64,000 bases of DNA. Source: Darksidea phi (lineage: Eukaryota; Ascomycota; Dothideomycetes; Pleosporales; Lentitheciaceae). The stretch lies in the NCBI GenBank assembly GCA_030770425.1, contig JASJFT010000069.1, positions 124,001 to 188,000 of the forward strand, read 5' to 3'. Numbering within the stretch: position 1 is the first letter of the stretch; each line of letters begins with the position of its first letter. Made by a program: the position numbers and the translations under genes. Under the pieces are notes generated by a model. It worked only from the letters and a program-made list of their open reading frames with translations, was not told the DNA's origin and did not search any database. Shown one piece after another: positions 46,687 to 58,120 of this stretch.

Positions 46687-48299
46687 ATGGCGAACCTCAC
46701 TCTCATGAACGGTATTCCTGCCGTGCCTTTCCTTTTGACCATTTTGGTGACGACCTTTGTCGCCGTCTCGCTGGACAAGGTCCTGCGGCCCAAGAAAAAT
46801 GCTTCGGAGCCACCATTTGTTCCCATGGCTGTGCCGTACTTTGGGCACTTGCTCGGCGTGATAGGCAAGCAGGCAAATTACTACCGGGAGATGGGGTAAG
46901 TACAGGTCGCCCCGCGCTTGGAGTATTGCTGAAGCAGACCACAGCAAGAAATGCGGATACAAGGTGTTCAGTCTGGCCATGCCCGGCGGACGCATGTACA
47001 TCGTCAACTCGCCCGACTATATTTCGACCATCCAGAAAGTGCCTCGCGTACTTTCCTTTTGGTTCATCGAGGCTTCGCTCACGAAGAATCTCGGAGGCAT
47101 CAGCAAGCATGCTAATGACATCCTCATGGACAATGCCCGAGGAGACATGGGCAATAACAGTCTTGTCGTGGATGGCATGAAAGCCACTCATGCAGCCATG
47201 GCGGGCCACCATCTTGACAACTTGACTCTGAACGCCATCCAGCGCGCACGTCGTGAAGTCAGTGCGTATAAGGCGGGTCAGGAAGTCGAGCTGTGGGACT
47301 GGGTGCAGCATGTCTTCTCGCTGGCTGTCTCTAGCAGTGTTTACGGACCGCAGAATCCATATGAGGACGAGAAACTGGAACGCGGACTTTCGTGAGTGCA
47401 CCGATGTTGCATTAACAAAGATCTTTGTTGACCTTGATAGAACGTTTTCGGACTACACACCGCAGTTCCTGAGCGGCATCCCACCTTGGCTGATCATCCC
47501 CAAAGCTTATGCCGCGCGGGAGACGCTCGTATCGCAGTTCGAGAAGTACTTCGCGGGCAAGGGAGACACCACCGGTGGATCTGAGCTTGTAAAGGCCCGG
47601 GCGAAGATCCTCCGCGAATACGGCATTCCCGAACCGGATATCGCCCGCTTCGAGGTCGTCAACGGCTTCGGCATTTTGCTCAATCTTCTTCCGTCGGCTT
47701 TCTGGACGATTCATCACATCTTCTCTGATCCCATATTGCTACAAGTCATTCGAGACGAAGCGAAGCAGGCTGGCCTTCTCGAGTGCGAGGACTCGTTCCC
47801 GGGTTCGGTTGAAGAGCTGGATAAGCTTGGTGATCTCCCGCTTACGACGTCGGCTCTGAAGGAGTCAATGCGCGTGCATGTCGCTGGCGCTGCTGCCCGC
47901 ATGGTTATGGAGGACTACATGCTCGACGGCAAATATCTTCTCAAGAGAGACACCTATGTGATGATCCCAAACAAGGCCGCACACTTCGACCAGAGCGCGT
48001 GGGGCAAGACTGCCGACGAATTCGTGCCAAATCGCTTCGACAAGAGCTTCGGCGAGAAGATCCATCCTGCTGCTTTCAGGGGATTCGGCGGCGGAGTCAA
48101 CTTGTGCCCTGGCCGGGCCTTCTCTATCAAGCTCATCACGTCCGTAGTGGCGTCGCTGGCTCTGCGATACGACATTCGTGCGGCTGGAGGGAAAGAGAAG
48201 TGGGAATATCCGGAGCATGATGAGAGTAATATCACGATAAACCTGGCGAGGCCTTTGAAGAAGACGCTTGTTCGCTTTGTGCCGAGAGCGGCGGTTTGA
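46687..48299 (+). CDS. Cytochrome P450, CYP7/CYP8-like
   Basis: Three exons in phase, 46687-46895, 46945-47391 and 47441-48299, predict 504 aa. Anchor: FLLTILVTTFVAVSL. Then VPMAVPYFGHLLGVIGKQ and SLAMPGGRMYIVNSPDYIS, which resemble prostacyclin-synthase/oxysterol 7-alpha-hydroxylase-type enzymes. The I-helix region is VNGFGILLNLLPSAFW, lacking the usual acid-Thr pair, as in that group. ExxR: TSALKESMRVHVAG. Haem loop: FRGFGGGVNLCPGRAFSIK. No disruption. Divergent from the kaurene-oxidase-like P450. Substrate unknown; sterol- or terpenoid-like is inferred from the family and neighbours. Confidence 0.9.
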
Positions 48300-48854
48300 G
48301 ATGGCGCGTTCTGGCTATGAATTGGCACTTTGTATTCTCTAGGCATTAGCAATACCGATCATGAATCCGAATGAGCTTAATCAACTTATGCCAGTGCCAG
48401 CTGCCATTGAGCTGTTCCGGTCCGGAACAGTACCGTACGACCAAGAGTGAGCCTGTATCAAGCTCGACAGAGGCGCTCCCGAATAATAGAGGGTTGCAGA
48501 GAAGGGCTGCATTTCGCGCATGGGCAAGCGAGCGAGCCCGTATTTCGCTCTGGTCCGCGAAATGAGGTGCCAATAGGGTGCGGCACAAGGCGATATGACC
48601 GGCATATGCGCTCGGGCCACATGATGGCCGATATGATCGGTTGGAGAGGCGAGAGTGCGGGAATGCCCGTCTCTCGTACTGAGGCTACGCTGGATTCAGG
48701 AGTACCCCGTCTTATCGTGCTAGAGGTTGGCGCTGACACTCGTCGAGACACGACGTCAGCTGAAGCCAGGGAGGCCTAGCTGCAGAACGAATATAGTATA
48801 GTACATATGCATCGTGGAGCAGGCGGGGTTCTTAAGCCACTGACAGCGGCAACT

Positions 48855-48958
48855 ACAAGGGGGGTCATGAACGGGCTGCTAGCGCGGTGTGCCGAGCTTC
48901 CATACAAACTCTATCCGTGCACGCGAACACGCTAGCAGCCCGTTCACGACCCGCCCTA
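48855..48958. mobile_element. Foldback/MITE-like element 1
   Basis: About 104 bp. The left arm reads 'ggggggtcatgaacgggc' then 'tgctagcg', and the right arm is its near-perfect reverse complement (arms about 28 bp). The loop contains 'ccatacaaactctatccgtg', which recurs near 52330. Confidence 0.7.
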
Positions 48959-48976
48959 GAACAAGACTAGTACAAG

Positions 48977-49103
48977 TACAAGGGGGGTACATGAATGGAC
49001 TGTCAGTGGGTCGATTTTGCCACAGCAATTTTTCATACAAAAGATCTCTCCACGATCTGTGCAAGCTTGACCCACTGACAGTCCGTTCATGACCCCCCTT
49101 GTA
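48977..49103. mobile_element. Foldback/MITE-like element 2
   Basis: About 127 bp with 35-bp arms starting 'tacaaggggggt' and ending as the inverse 'accccccttgta'. The inner arm sequence 'gactgtcagtgggtc' differs from that of elements 1 and 3. Both ends carry TA, compatible with a TA target site. Confidence 0.75.
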
Positions 49104-49397
49104 CGAGGGGGGAATCATGAACGGGCTGCTAGCACGGTTCGGCGGCACGCACAGATGTAAGCACGAGACCATTTTCTCTATATTTTATATAGTAATATAC
49201 TGTAGGCTATCCTCTGTAAGGGTCCATATCGAAGGCGGTGATTCGGGGATTTCGGTATTATAAAGGAATAACATGGAATTCAGTACCTCTAGTTGCTAGC
49301 GAAACGCCTATAAAACAAGGTATTTGATTCTCGCACCTTCCATGCACAGGCCTCCCCCAACGAGCGCGCTAGCAGCCCGTTCATAATCCCCCCTTGT
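49102..49397. mobile_element. Foldback/MITE-like element 3
   Basis: About 296 bp. The left arm 'atcatgaacgggctgctagc' matches element 1 and is repeated in inverse orientation near 49365-49395. The interior is AT-rich with no coding sequence. It directly abuts element 2. Confidence 0.65.
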
Positions 49398-49487
49398 GCC
49401 ACGGTGGTATCGGCGGTCTATTCTAGGCCCGTGCGAGATGCGGCATGGCACACACGTGCATGTCAATCTTCTGTAGGCCTGCCACAC

Positions 49488-49583
49488 CACACAGCAGGCA
49501 GCAGGCAGCAGGAAGCAGGCAGAAGGCAGCAGGCAGCAGGAAGCAGGCAGAAGGCAGCAGGCAGAAGGCAGCAGGCAGCAGAC
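49488..49583. repeat. GCAGGCA/GCAGAAG compound microsatellite
   Basis: About 14 imperfect 7-bp units of the forms 'gcaggca', 'gcaggaa' and 'gcagaag', organised in a roughly 35-bp higher-order pattern. Purine-rich on the plus strand. Confidence 0.85.
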
Positions 49584-50192
49584 ACCGGTCTCAATCAACC
49601 AAGATCAGGTGCTGACTCTGTACAACGCTGCAATATCTGGGCCTGGTCATTAGAGGGCCTGGAGCCCCGGTCGGCGCCATCCCAGTGTCCGCTTTGGGAA
49701 ATGTGAGCTGTAGCTTATGCGTGGAGCACCTCAAGTGTTCAGCCTGAGACGGTACGACTGCTACGTACTGCACCACCGCATGCAACAAGGGATCGTCGGA
49801 GCCATGAAGCGGGAGATTCGACCCATGTGCTTTCCGATGCATTCAAGGTACTCTGTCTCATTGGAACACACCCTGAGCGCATCAGAAGGATCAGACGAGG
49901 CATATTCGCATCCCGGTGATAGATGAAGAAAGAGGGAACTGTCCGGGCACACGACATGTATCAATTTATCGCGAAAACGCTGCTGCAGCTCACTCGGCGA
50001 CAATGGAGCAGCTCGAGCCCTCTTCGGATCTCAATGATAGATGACGAATGTGTTCCATGCCCTTATTCATAAACTCTATCACGTGTCACGGAAGTCAGTG
50101 TGCTTCTTTTGACAATGTCAACGGTTGCTTACAGTCACTTTTTCAACTCCACGGGAACTTGATCACAGAAGATCCGTACTTGCATTTGGATC

Positions 50193-51882
50193 ATGTTTTA
50201 CGAATCTGTCGCTGGATACTTCCCAGTAGGAGAGAGCGCTTCTACTGGAGGTCGAAATGCCGCATCAGTCTTTGCCCTGCTCGGCGCTGCACTGTTGGTA
50301 TGGCGCTTCGTCAAATTCTCTCTCCTGCCAGCATTGAGGCCGAATCTTCCGAAAGAGTATCCGTACTGGATTCCTGGTAAGATGCCATAATGGAATTTTC
50401 CAAATCTACTGGCTGACGCAAACCAGTCATCGGCCACCTCCGAGGCTTTGCGAAAAATCAACAGCGTCTTGTTACCCAAGCCCGACTATATTTTGGAAAC
50501 ACCCGGGAACCCTTCTCCGTCACCATGGGCGGACAGTCGTTTTATATAGTATCGCGACCGGATGATGTAAAGGCCATCTTCCGGAACACTGCGGCTTTCA
50601 CATTCGAAATATTTGCCCGGGAAATTCTGCACGATTTGGGCTGCACGCCAGGGTCCATCATCAGCATGTATGGACCCATGGAGGACGAACTCAAGGGTGG
50701 CAAAAATCGGGAGAAGACAACTGCTCGACGTGCACGAGAGTTTCACATCCACCAAATGTTTCCTGGGAACTTGCTCAGTGACATCGGAGCCGACTTTGCG
50801 AATTACTATAAGAAGACGATGAATATTGAGTACCTCACTACAGGAACTAAGTACGCTACGCAAATCGCGCCTGATTCCGTCAACGTCAAGCTTTGCACCT
50901 TCTTCTCTGACATATTCACGAACGCCGCCCAGGACGCGTACTTTGGAAAGGTTTTGCGCCAGAAACATCCCAACATGGGCTGGACCCTTTTGGAGTTTGA
51001 CAATCTTGCGTGGCAGGTTCTCTTCAAGTACCCACCGTTCCTCAGTCGCAAGATGTTGAATGCGAGAGATAAGGTTTTTGATGCTCTCGAGGATTACTTT
51101 GCCTCGCCAGATGGCGCACGCACAGACACCGTGTGGTTTACACAGGCGTTGGAGAAGGAGATGCGCGCAGTGGGATTGGCAAACCGGGACATTGCAATCA
51201 TGGTGATGACCATCTATTGGGGGTAAGCATTCCGTTAGCGCATTCCCCGGAGATGGTCTAACAAGCAATCTATAGAGTGACGACTAACACTCGCAAAGCT
51301 GGTATCTGGCTCATGTCCTACCTCCTCTTCAATGACGAGCTCAAAGCCGCAGTCTGTAACGAAATCGCTCCAGCTTTCAAGAACGGCGATGTCGACCAAG
51401 AATACATTGTGAACAACTGTCCACGCTTTCGTGGCGCCTGGGACGAGACCCTCCGCACGACCGCTTTCTCCTCGTCGGTCCGATATGTCACACGAGACAC
51501 TGTCGTCGGCGGTAAGCTTCTACAGAAGGGCTACCGAATCATGATGCCGTACAGGCAAATGCATCTCAACGAGTCGGTATTCGGCGACCGCGTCGAGGAC
51601 TTCGTGAGCGAGCGGTTCGTGAAAAACCCCGAGATGCGGAGGGCAAACATGGCGTTTGGGGGCGGCGCGACCATGTGCCCCGGGCGGCACTTGGCTACGC
51701 AGACAATCATGGTGTTCGTGGCCATGTTGTTGCATAAGTTTGACGTTACGCTTGATCCTCCGAAGCAGGCCTTCCCTAAGGTGGACGAGAGTATTCCGGT
51801 TTTGGGCATCATCGATGTGAAGAGGACGCATGATATTCAGTTGAAGTTGCGGGAGAAGGAACAGGAAGTGGTCGGTCACTGA
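50193..51882 (+). CDS. Cytochrome P450, CYP7/CYP8-like
   Basis: Three exons in phase, 50193-50376, 50427-51222 and 51276-51882, predict 528 aa. Anchor: SVFALLGAALLVWRFVKF. Then YWIPVIGHLRGF, REPFSVTMGGQSFYIVSRPD and FTFEIFAREILHDLGCTPG. The I-helix region reads IAIMVMTIYWGVTTNTRKAG across the second intron. ExxR: WDETLRTTAF. Haem loop: MAFGGGATMCPGRHLATQ. It aligns along its length with the P450 at 38135-40090 and gives the best guide to that gene's exon structure. No disruption. Substrate unknown. Confidence 0.92.
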
Positions 51883-52768
51883 GCCTGCACACTGTTCGTT
51901 GCCTATGGTAGATTTGGGGATTGCTCCAACAGAACTTAGCGCTAGTATCTCTCTCCAGCTTATATAACTTGAGAAAATTTGAGCTCAAAGCCAGTGTTTG
52001 CCTTACCCCGTATGTGCCGTTTCCAACGCCGTCGGAATCTCGTGTCTTCAGAAATCCGACTTGGTTTCCCTCACATCATCTTCCAAATGAGACGAGCAAA
52101 CCCCGACAATTACCCAAGTCTCCACAGCTCCTCAGACAATAGCTACCAACGCCACGAAATGCTCACGCTATGCTTATTTTCTATATACTTTATAAATAAA
52201 ATTATATTCTATTACTTCTTCGTAAAGCTACTTCTAGCCTAATTTGCTACTTAGCACTTTCTCCCTTAAATTCTTATTAAAAACGCTTATAACGATGTAT
52301 CTGATTGTCGCAACTTCTATGCCGAGCTGCCATACGAATTCTGTCTATGCATGCGAACACGCTAGCTGTAACGACCTGGCCCTGCGCCGCTAGGCCGCAC
52401 AACCTTCCAAAAAAGGTGCGAATGATCTATCGTGAGATATTCTAGCGCAGAATAGTATATATACGCAGCCCTCAGGCCAACGGTTGCAAGCCCCGCGCGC
52501 GCGCGGGCCATTCGGCCGCGCGGTCTTACACTAGCAGCCTGTTCATGTTACCTCCTTGTAGTAGTTGTTTAGCGCTCTTGTGTCTTACATGCAGTAGCAT
52601 CAGCTCAATAGAGTGAGTGGATCGACGGGGATGAGCGGGGCGGGGAGAGAGCCGCGTAGGTGTAACCCAGGGTGAGGTACTTATTTGCGGACGTATGCCT
52701 TCTCTATTCCATGCACTCCCTGAGGCAACATCGAATTGTGGTTTCTACACGATAGGCGTTTCGGAAAA
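51883..52768. other. Spacer with decayed foldback-element remnants
   Basis: Contains two parts related to the foldback family: about 52319-52366 (like the loop and right arm of element 1) and 52531-52560 (like an outer arm). A 'gcgcgcgcgcggg' run is at 52495. The end of the stretch is the promoter of the FAD oxidase gene. Confidence 0.5.
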
Positions 52769-54457
52769 ATGAGAACAATTGTTGTCGCGACTTTGGTAGC
52801 TGTAGCTGCCGCTGCACCAACAGCACTGCAGAACTGTGTAGGTAGCTCCAGGCCCCTTCCGCCTTCCTCAATCATATCGTTTCATCCTGCTCGCTAACAC
52901 CCGCTCCTCTTGCAGTGCGCCAGTCTCCAAAACTCGCTCCCAGACGCCGTCTTCTACAGCAACAGCACGACCTACCAATCCTCCTTGAATTCGTACTGGG
53001 CCCTCCAAGAAACCCAGCTCCACCCCGCCTGCATCGTCGTCGCCAAATCCACGGCCCAAGTCCAAACAGCCGTAAGCGTACTCGCGAAATTCAACCGCAA
53101 AACATCCAATTGCCCCTTCGCAGTGCGAGCCGGCGGCCACGGAAAATCCGGGAATTCGAACCAAGATGGTGGCATCACCATCGACCTGAGCGCACTGAAC
53201 GATGTGACAGTCAGCAGCGATGGTAAGGAAGCTGCCATTGGCGTGGGTGCACATTGGGGCCAGGTGGCTGCGAAGCTGGATCCGATGAATCTGGCTGTTC
53301 CTGGTGGACGCGATGCCACAGTCGGCGTTGGGGGATTGTCTCTGGTATGTTTGGACCCGCTGCGAGATTTTTCACCAACTTGAGAGATCGACATCTGACT
53401 ATGAAATGCATTATTTAGGCCGGCGGTGTATCGTATTTCCAACCGCAGACCGGCTTCTCAGTTGACAACATCGTATGCTACGAAATCGTCCTCTCATCGA
53501 GCAAACTCGTCTCCGCAAGCCGTCAATCGCACTCCAAACTCTACAGAGCGCTCAAAGGTGGTAGTAATAACTTTGGCATCGTGACCCAAATCACCATGCA
53601 GACGTTTCCGCAGGACAAAATGTGGGGAGGGACAACATACTACGACGTTAGCACGGCAGCGGAACAGCATAAAGCCTTCTATGATTTTGTAATCGATCCG
53701 GAGTATGATGTTAAGGGGTATGTATACCAGTCGTTTGGGCATAGCCCTATGGCGACGGTCGCATTGAATAATTTTGCGTACACGGAGCCGACGGTCGAAT
53801 TGCCGGCGAAGGTTAAGGCACTGAATGAGTCGGCATTGCCGCTATTTAGTACGCTGAGAGTGGCGAAATTGACGGAATTGGTTGGTGAACAGGCCGCGGC
53901 GTCGCCAGCTGGGCTTCGGTAAGTGACCCTTTGCGCATTGTTTTTCCGCTTGGGGCGGCAAACTGAGCGTTGGGGATAGGCAAATCACTTATACGACGAC
54001 CTTCAAGCTCAGCCTTGACATGCTTAAATCCTCATTCGCTATATGGAACGCCACGCTGCCGGCCGTCAGATCCGTCGCCAATGTCACCTATTCCTGGACC
54101 AACGAACCCCTGCCGCTCTCCGCTCTCCGGACATCCACATCTAAAGGCTCAAACGTAATGGGCGTCGCTGAGTCGAACGAGCCGTTGGTACTGTGTCTGC
54201 TCAGTGCTTCATACTCACAGGCTTCGGACGATGCGCTTATGTGGAAGACAATGAAGAAAGTGATTGCAGACGTCGAGACCAAGGCGAAAGCCATGGGTGT
54301 CTTTCACCCCTGGAAGTACGCGGGATATGCTGCCAAGGGCCAGGATGTGATGAGGAGTTACGGAGTAGGGAACTATGCGTTCTTAAAGGCTACAAGTTTG
54401 GAGTATGATAGTGAGCAGTTGTTCCAGAAAGCTGCACCGGGAGGTTTCAAGCTATGA
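52769..54457 (+). CDS. Secreted FAD-linked oxidoreductase (berberine-bridge-enzyme-like)
   Basis: Four exons in phase, 52769-52837, 52916-53344, 53419-53918 and 53980-54457, predict 491 aa. Signal peptide: residues 1 to about 17 (MRTIVVATLVAVAAAAPTA). The PCMH-type FAD domain has CPFAVRAGGHGKSGNSN, with the His expected to bind FAD covalently, then NLAVPGGRDATVGVGG, AGGVSYFQPQTGFSVDN and SNNFGIVTQITM. In bicovalent members a Cys sits where this protein has RDA, so only the His link is expected. The C-terminal BBE-type segment is VMRSYGVGNYAFLKATSLEY. Such enzymes oxidise sugars, alkaloids or polyketide/terpenoid intermediates with O2. In this context it may carry out a late oxidation step; inference. 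Confidence 0.9.
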
Positions 54458-54833
54458 GCTGAGTCTGCCATGCACAGGAAGCTGCCTACATAGCCGGAAA
54501 AGCATCTTGATCACTTATTATCACAGTGAGCTCACTATGACGATATAGATATGAAGAAGTACGGTGATTGTATCAGCTCTATGAGAGAGCAGCTTATATA
54601 CTTATGTAAGGGATATACATAGGGATAGCTATATAAGCTAAGCCTAATTGCCAAGCGAGCAACGAACGGAGCTTTACATTCGGGTCCGCTGGAATCGAAT
54701 ATCTCTACAAGTATCTAAGATAGATTAGCGGCATTACTACTTTTAGCTAGGAAATTTTAAATTCCTTATAGCTAATTATTTTATACTATTATACCTCTCA
54801 ACCAGGCTCTGCGGTTCGGTAGTACATGTCATC

Positions 54834-54985
54834 CCTCGTCGGTATTACTGTATACAGCTCTACAGCTCTATTATCGTGTATAAGGTGTGGGTATAGCACC
54901 TCTACTGTATACAAACTCCTACTGTATTTCGTACGGACCTTACAAAGAGACTCCCACTATGCAAATCCAAACCAAACAGAATATT
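54834..54985 (+). repeat. Dispersed repeat, copy inverse to 37317-37457
   Basis: Shares 'cctcgtcggtattactgta', 'acagctctattat' and 'gtacggaccttacaaa' blocks with the left copy in opposite orientation. Confidence 0.65.
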
Positions 54986-55377
54986 AAAAGTCTAGTATTA
55001 TTAGTAACTTAAGGCTATTATTATCGTATAGTTACTAACCTATTCTATTACGTAATATATCGAAATAATAAAATATAATAGGGTACTAGAATTACGAAAA
55101 ATTTACCCCGCCTAGGAGCCAACGTAACGTTACGTCGGGTAGTAGCCCAAGCTCCTAGGGGAGAGGGCTCTATTATTATATATAAGGTATAGGTATAGCA
55201 TCTCTACTATGCGCAAGCGCCTACCCCTATGGTACCATGCCCTCATCCTTGAGGAGTGCGCCCGATCCTTGATGGGGCAAACCCCTATCCTTGATTAAGA
55301 CAGCCTTATTAAGAATCGGGGTATAGTATCAGGTACAGTATTAGGCTCAGTATGAGGCTCAGTAACTAGCTGATATA

Positions 55378-55805
55378 GAGCTCAGCGGCTGGCCTATATC
55401 GAGCTCAGGAGCTGGCTGAGGCAGAGCTAAGTAGCTGGGTCATTAGGTAGTATTAAGGGCGCGAGAGTGTTCACAGGTATTCACATACTAGTATGTGAAA
55501 TTTTCTACGTTATATATTTAACAACCTTAATACTATATACTTACCCTCTCGCTCCTCCTTCGTGGTAATCTAATAAGAACTATATAGCTTATACGACTAA
55601 GTAAGGTACCCTCCTAAGCTCCATATAGGCTAGCTACTAAGCTCGATATAGGCCAGCCGCTGAGCTCTGCATCAGCCAGCTGCTCACCTCGATATAGGTT
55701 ATCTGCTGAGCCTAATACTAAGCCTGATACTGAGTCTGATATAGGCCAGCTGCTAAGTTCGATATAGGCCGGCTGCTGAGCTCGATATAGGCCAGCTACT
55801 AAGCT
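55378..55805. repeat. AT-rich dispersed repeat, right copy
   Basis: Same orientation as 34800-35175. The central core 'gtattaagggcgcgaga' and the following 'ctacgttatatatt' track the left copy with substitutions. Here the 'gatataggccagctgctgag' units at the right end are more numerous. Confidence 0.65.
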
Positions 55806-56231
55806 CAAGGGAAAGAGGAAGGGGGGGAGCGAGTATTATATATATTATAGTTCAAATAGACAATATAGTCAATTTTAATTATTAAATGTTTATTACTTTT
55901 TAGGTTTTTGAAATTAATAAATATAGAAAAAGCTACAAAATATTAAAATTATATCGCCTTTTCGTGTCACCTTTTTGGGTTATTCCGCGAGTTTGACGAC
56001 GCGATGGCTGCTACTCATTCGATATTAAAACTAAATTTCTTTTATTCTGCCCTTATCAAGGATGAGGACAAAAAACGGTGATCTAGCCCGATCAAGGATG
56101 AGAAATTGTTCCATAGTGTACTATGTTTCGTGCGGACCTTACAAAAGAGCTCCCACTACGAAAATCTAAACAAAATAAGATCGATTGCTCCGCTTACGCC
56201 ACTTTGTCCCTCGCTTGGCTTCCGCTGCCCA

Positions 56232-56825
56232 CTAGCTCTCCAAATACGCCTTCAAATCCCTAGCTTCCACCTCAAACTGCGTCTGGAAATCCGGCTTGAG
56301 TCCGAATATGTCTCTAGCATTCGGCCCAAACTGCGTCTGCCAATGCGTAAACTGCGTATAACCCCCAGGCAACCTCCGGAACAAAAAGCAATGCTCCGAG
56401 TGTCCGATGAACTGCTCATTCTCAATGTTCTTCCAAGCAGCAAACTTGGAGCGCTCGACGAACGTCACTATATCCGTCCCCACGTTCTCGGTCCCCGTGG
56501 GAATACCGCGGGACTTGAAGACGATGGATTGGCCGACGCAGATGTCGTCGGGCCCATGCACGTTAGGCGGGGGTATCGCATCGACAACGAAGGTGTTCCA
56601 TTTCTTGTAGTTGAGGAAGTCAAGAATAGTGTTGCTGACGAGCTCGATGGGGGCCTTAATCTTGACTGTCGCGCAGACGCTGAAGTTTGCACCCGCGAGG
56701 CCGTAGGTGGGTGTGGGAAGGAGCACGCTGCCGTTGCAGTTGAGGGGGATGTTGTTGTAGGCGGAGGAGTAGGCGAGGGATGTAGCTGAGAGGAGAGAGG
56801 TGAGGAGGGTGGTGAGCCGGAGCAT
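56232..56825 (-). CDS. Secreted SRPBCC-fold (polyketide-cyclase/START-like) protein
   Basis: An intron-free 197-aa frame starts at the ATG at 56825. The first 18 or so residues form a signal peptide (LRLTTLLTSLLSATSLAYS). The remainder fits the SRPBCC ligand-binding fold: VCATVKIKAPIELVSNTILD (first strand and helix), FLNYKKWNTFVVDAIPP, DICVGQSIVFKS, VTFVERSKFAAWKN, and a final pair with EHCFLFRRLPGGYTQFTHWQ. Proteins of this fold bind hydrophobic ligands; some act as cyclases or aromatases. Enzymatic function cannot be read from the sequence. It lies just beyond the right repeat block, so membership of the P450 cluster is uncertain. Confidence 0.75.
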   Translation of the reverse strand: MLRLTTLLTSLLSATSLAYSSAYNNIPLNCNGSVLLPTPTYGLAGANFSVCATVKIKAPIELVSNTILDFLNYKKWNTFVVDAIPPPNVHGPDDICVGQSIVFKSRGIPTGTENVGTDIVTFVERSKFAAWKNIENEQFIGHSEHCFLFRRLPGGYTQFTHWQTQFGPNARDIFGLKPDFQTQFEVEARDLKAYLES

Positions 56826-58120
56826 CTTGTCAAGGGGCTACTGTGTTGGTCCCGAGCGGGTCTTGGGATAAAGTGCGAGAGATGGAGGAGAATGCACTCC
56901 GGAAGTTGTGGGAGCGGATTGTGGTGGCTAGACGGATGTTCTTTCCCTTTAAATCAGGCCGCGAACTGAGCATGATTTAATTATGCGAGGCGGCACGGAT
57001 ACTGTGTTTGTATGTTGGTGGCTTTCGGAATGCATATAGATTGGGCTACGCCGCCCAAGTATAGCATTTATTGTTTCAAACGCCATGTGCCGCCACGTGC
57101 GGATCTAGAGATTTGGCGTCTGAGGCGGATGCTGATTCCTGCGGATACACGTGCGCTATCAACCATGAGAACCACGGCGAACGAGCTTTTGGACTCTGAC
57201 TTCGAAGTGCCAAACATGGGGAGACATCTACGATCGACTCCAGAGCAACCTTAGAAACAGCCGCGAATAATGTGAGTAATGCCAACAACCCTCTCGGAAG
57301 AGGCTCACAATCAACACGCCGAGCACACCAAGCGCAGTCAGCTTAATAACTTAAAAAAGATGCTCTTGCGATAGATAGCCTGTCCGCCTGTACTCCGTAC
57401 GTCCACTTGCTTCTCTAACGCCTGCCCTGCTGTAGAGAGCTCCCGCCCCACCTCGCCGCATCTTGCTACCCGCAGTACACTCTTGCTACATCTTTTTCGC
57501 CAAACCGACCCGCCAACGCGGCGCCGATAAAGATACCGGGTCTGACGCTTGCTATAAGACATGTGGTATCTGCATTGGCGTGTACGTGTAGGTATGCAAT
57601 GTCCGCTGCGGGTCAAACAACATCAACAGGACTAGCATCGTCAGCGGCGTATACACGCGGCACGTACAGGATATACACTATGCTGCGTACAAAATTGACG
57701 GCACACGCGATGGCGAGATGCACAGCACCTATACTCTACATCGGCCCTGGGGAAGAGGGGCAGGGTGTGTGATGAGTGCAATGCGAGTGTGCTACGCCGC
57801 CAACTCTCCCTCAACGCGGCCTTCCGACGTGCCCAGCTTGCCCACTTGGTACGGGTGACGATTAGCGATGTAAGGGACAAAATCCAAATTTTAACCAAGA
57901 AAACTTAAACTCCCGTCAAGCATATACAAAAAACCCCTCTCTCCTCGCGTATTATATTTTAGCATATAATATATATATAATTCGTATTATATAGTCCCCT
58001 TCATATTCGTTTTCAGGAGACCTTTCAGCTGAATTACGAATGAATAGTGAGTTTCTGAACACATATGAGTAGTCTAATTTCTCATTACTCATGATCTTTA
58101 ACAGGTGCGGAAAGATGTCC
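56826..58120. other. Intergenic stretch
   Basis: About 1.3 kb with short frames only. The AT-rich patch at 57940-58000 may be repeat-derived. No gene is supported. Confidence 0.35.

Larger units (their letters stand above)
48300..50192. other. 1.9-kb spacer carrying foldback elements and a microsatellite
   Basis: No gene is supported. It holds three adjacent foldback elements (48855-49397) and an AGGCAGC-type tract (49488-49583), followed by about 600 bp of likely promoter DNA for the P450 at 50193. Confidence 0.5.
54458..56231. repeat. AT-rich repeat block
   Basis: Contains the right copies of both dispersed repeats (54834-54985 and 55378-55805), further partial copies near 55160-55215 and 56103-56175, and several 'atccttgatga'-type motifs in both orientations (55246-55300 and 56055-56100). 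No gene is supported. Confidence 0.6.

Noticed and set aside
52495..52507. Alternating GC run as a Z-DNA or CpG-island signal
   Set aside because: Only about 12 bp; too short for a functional claim.
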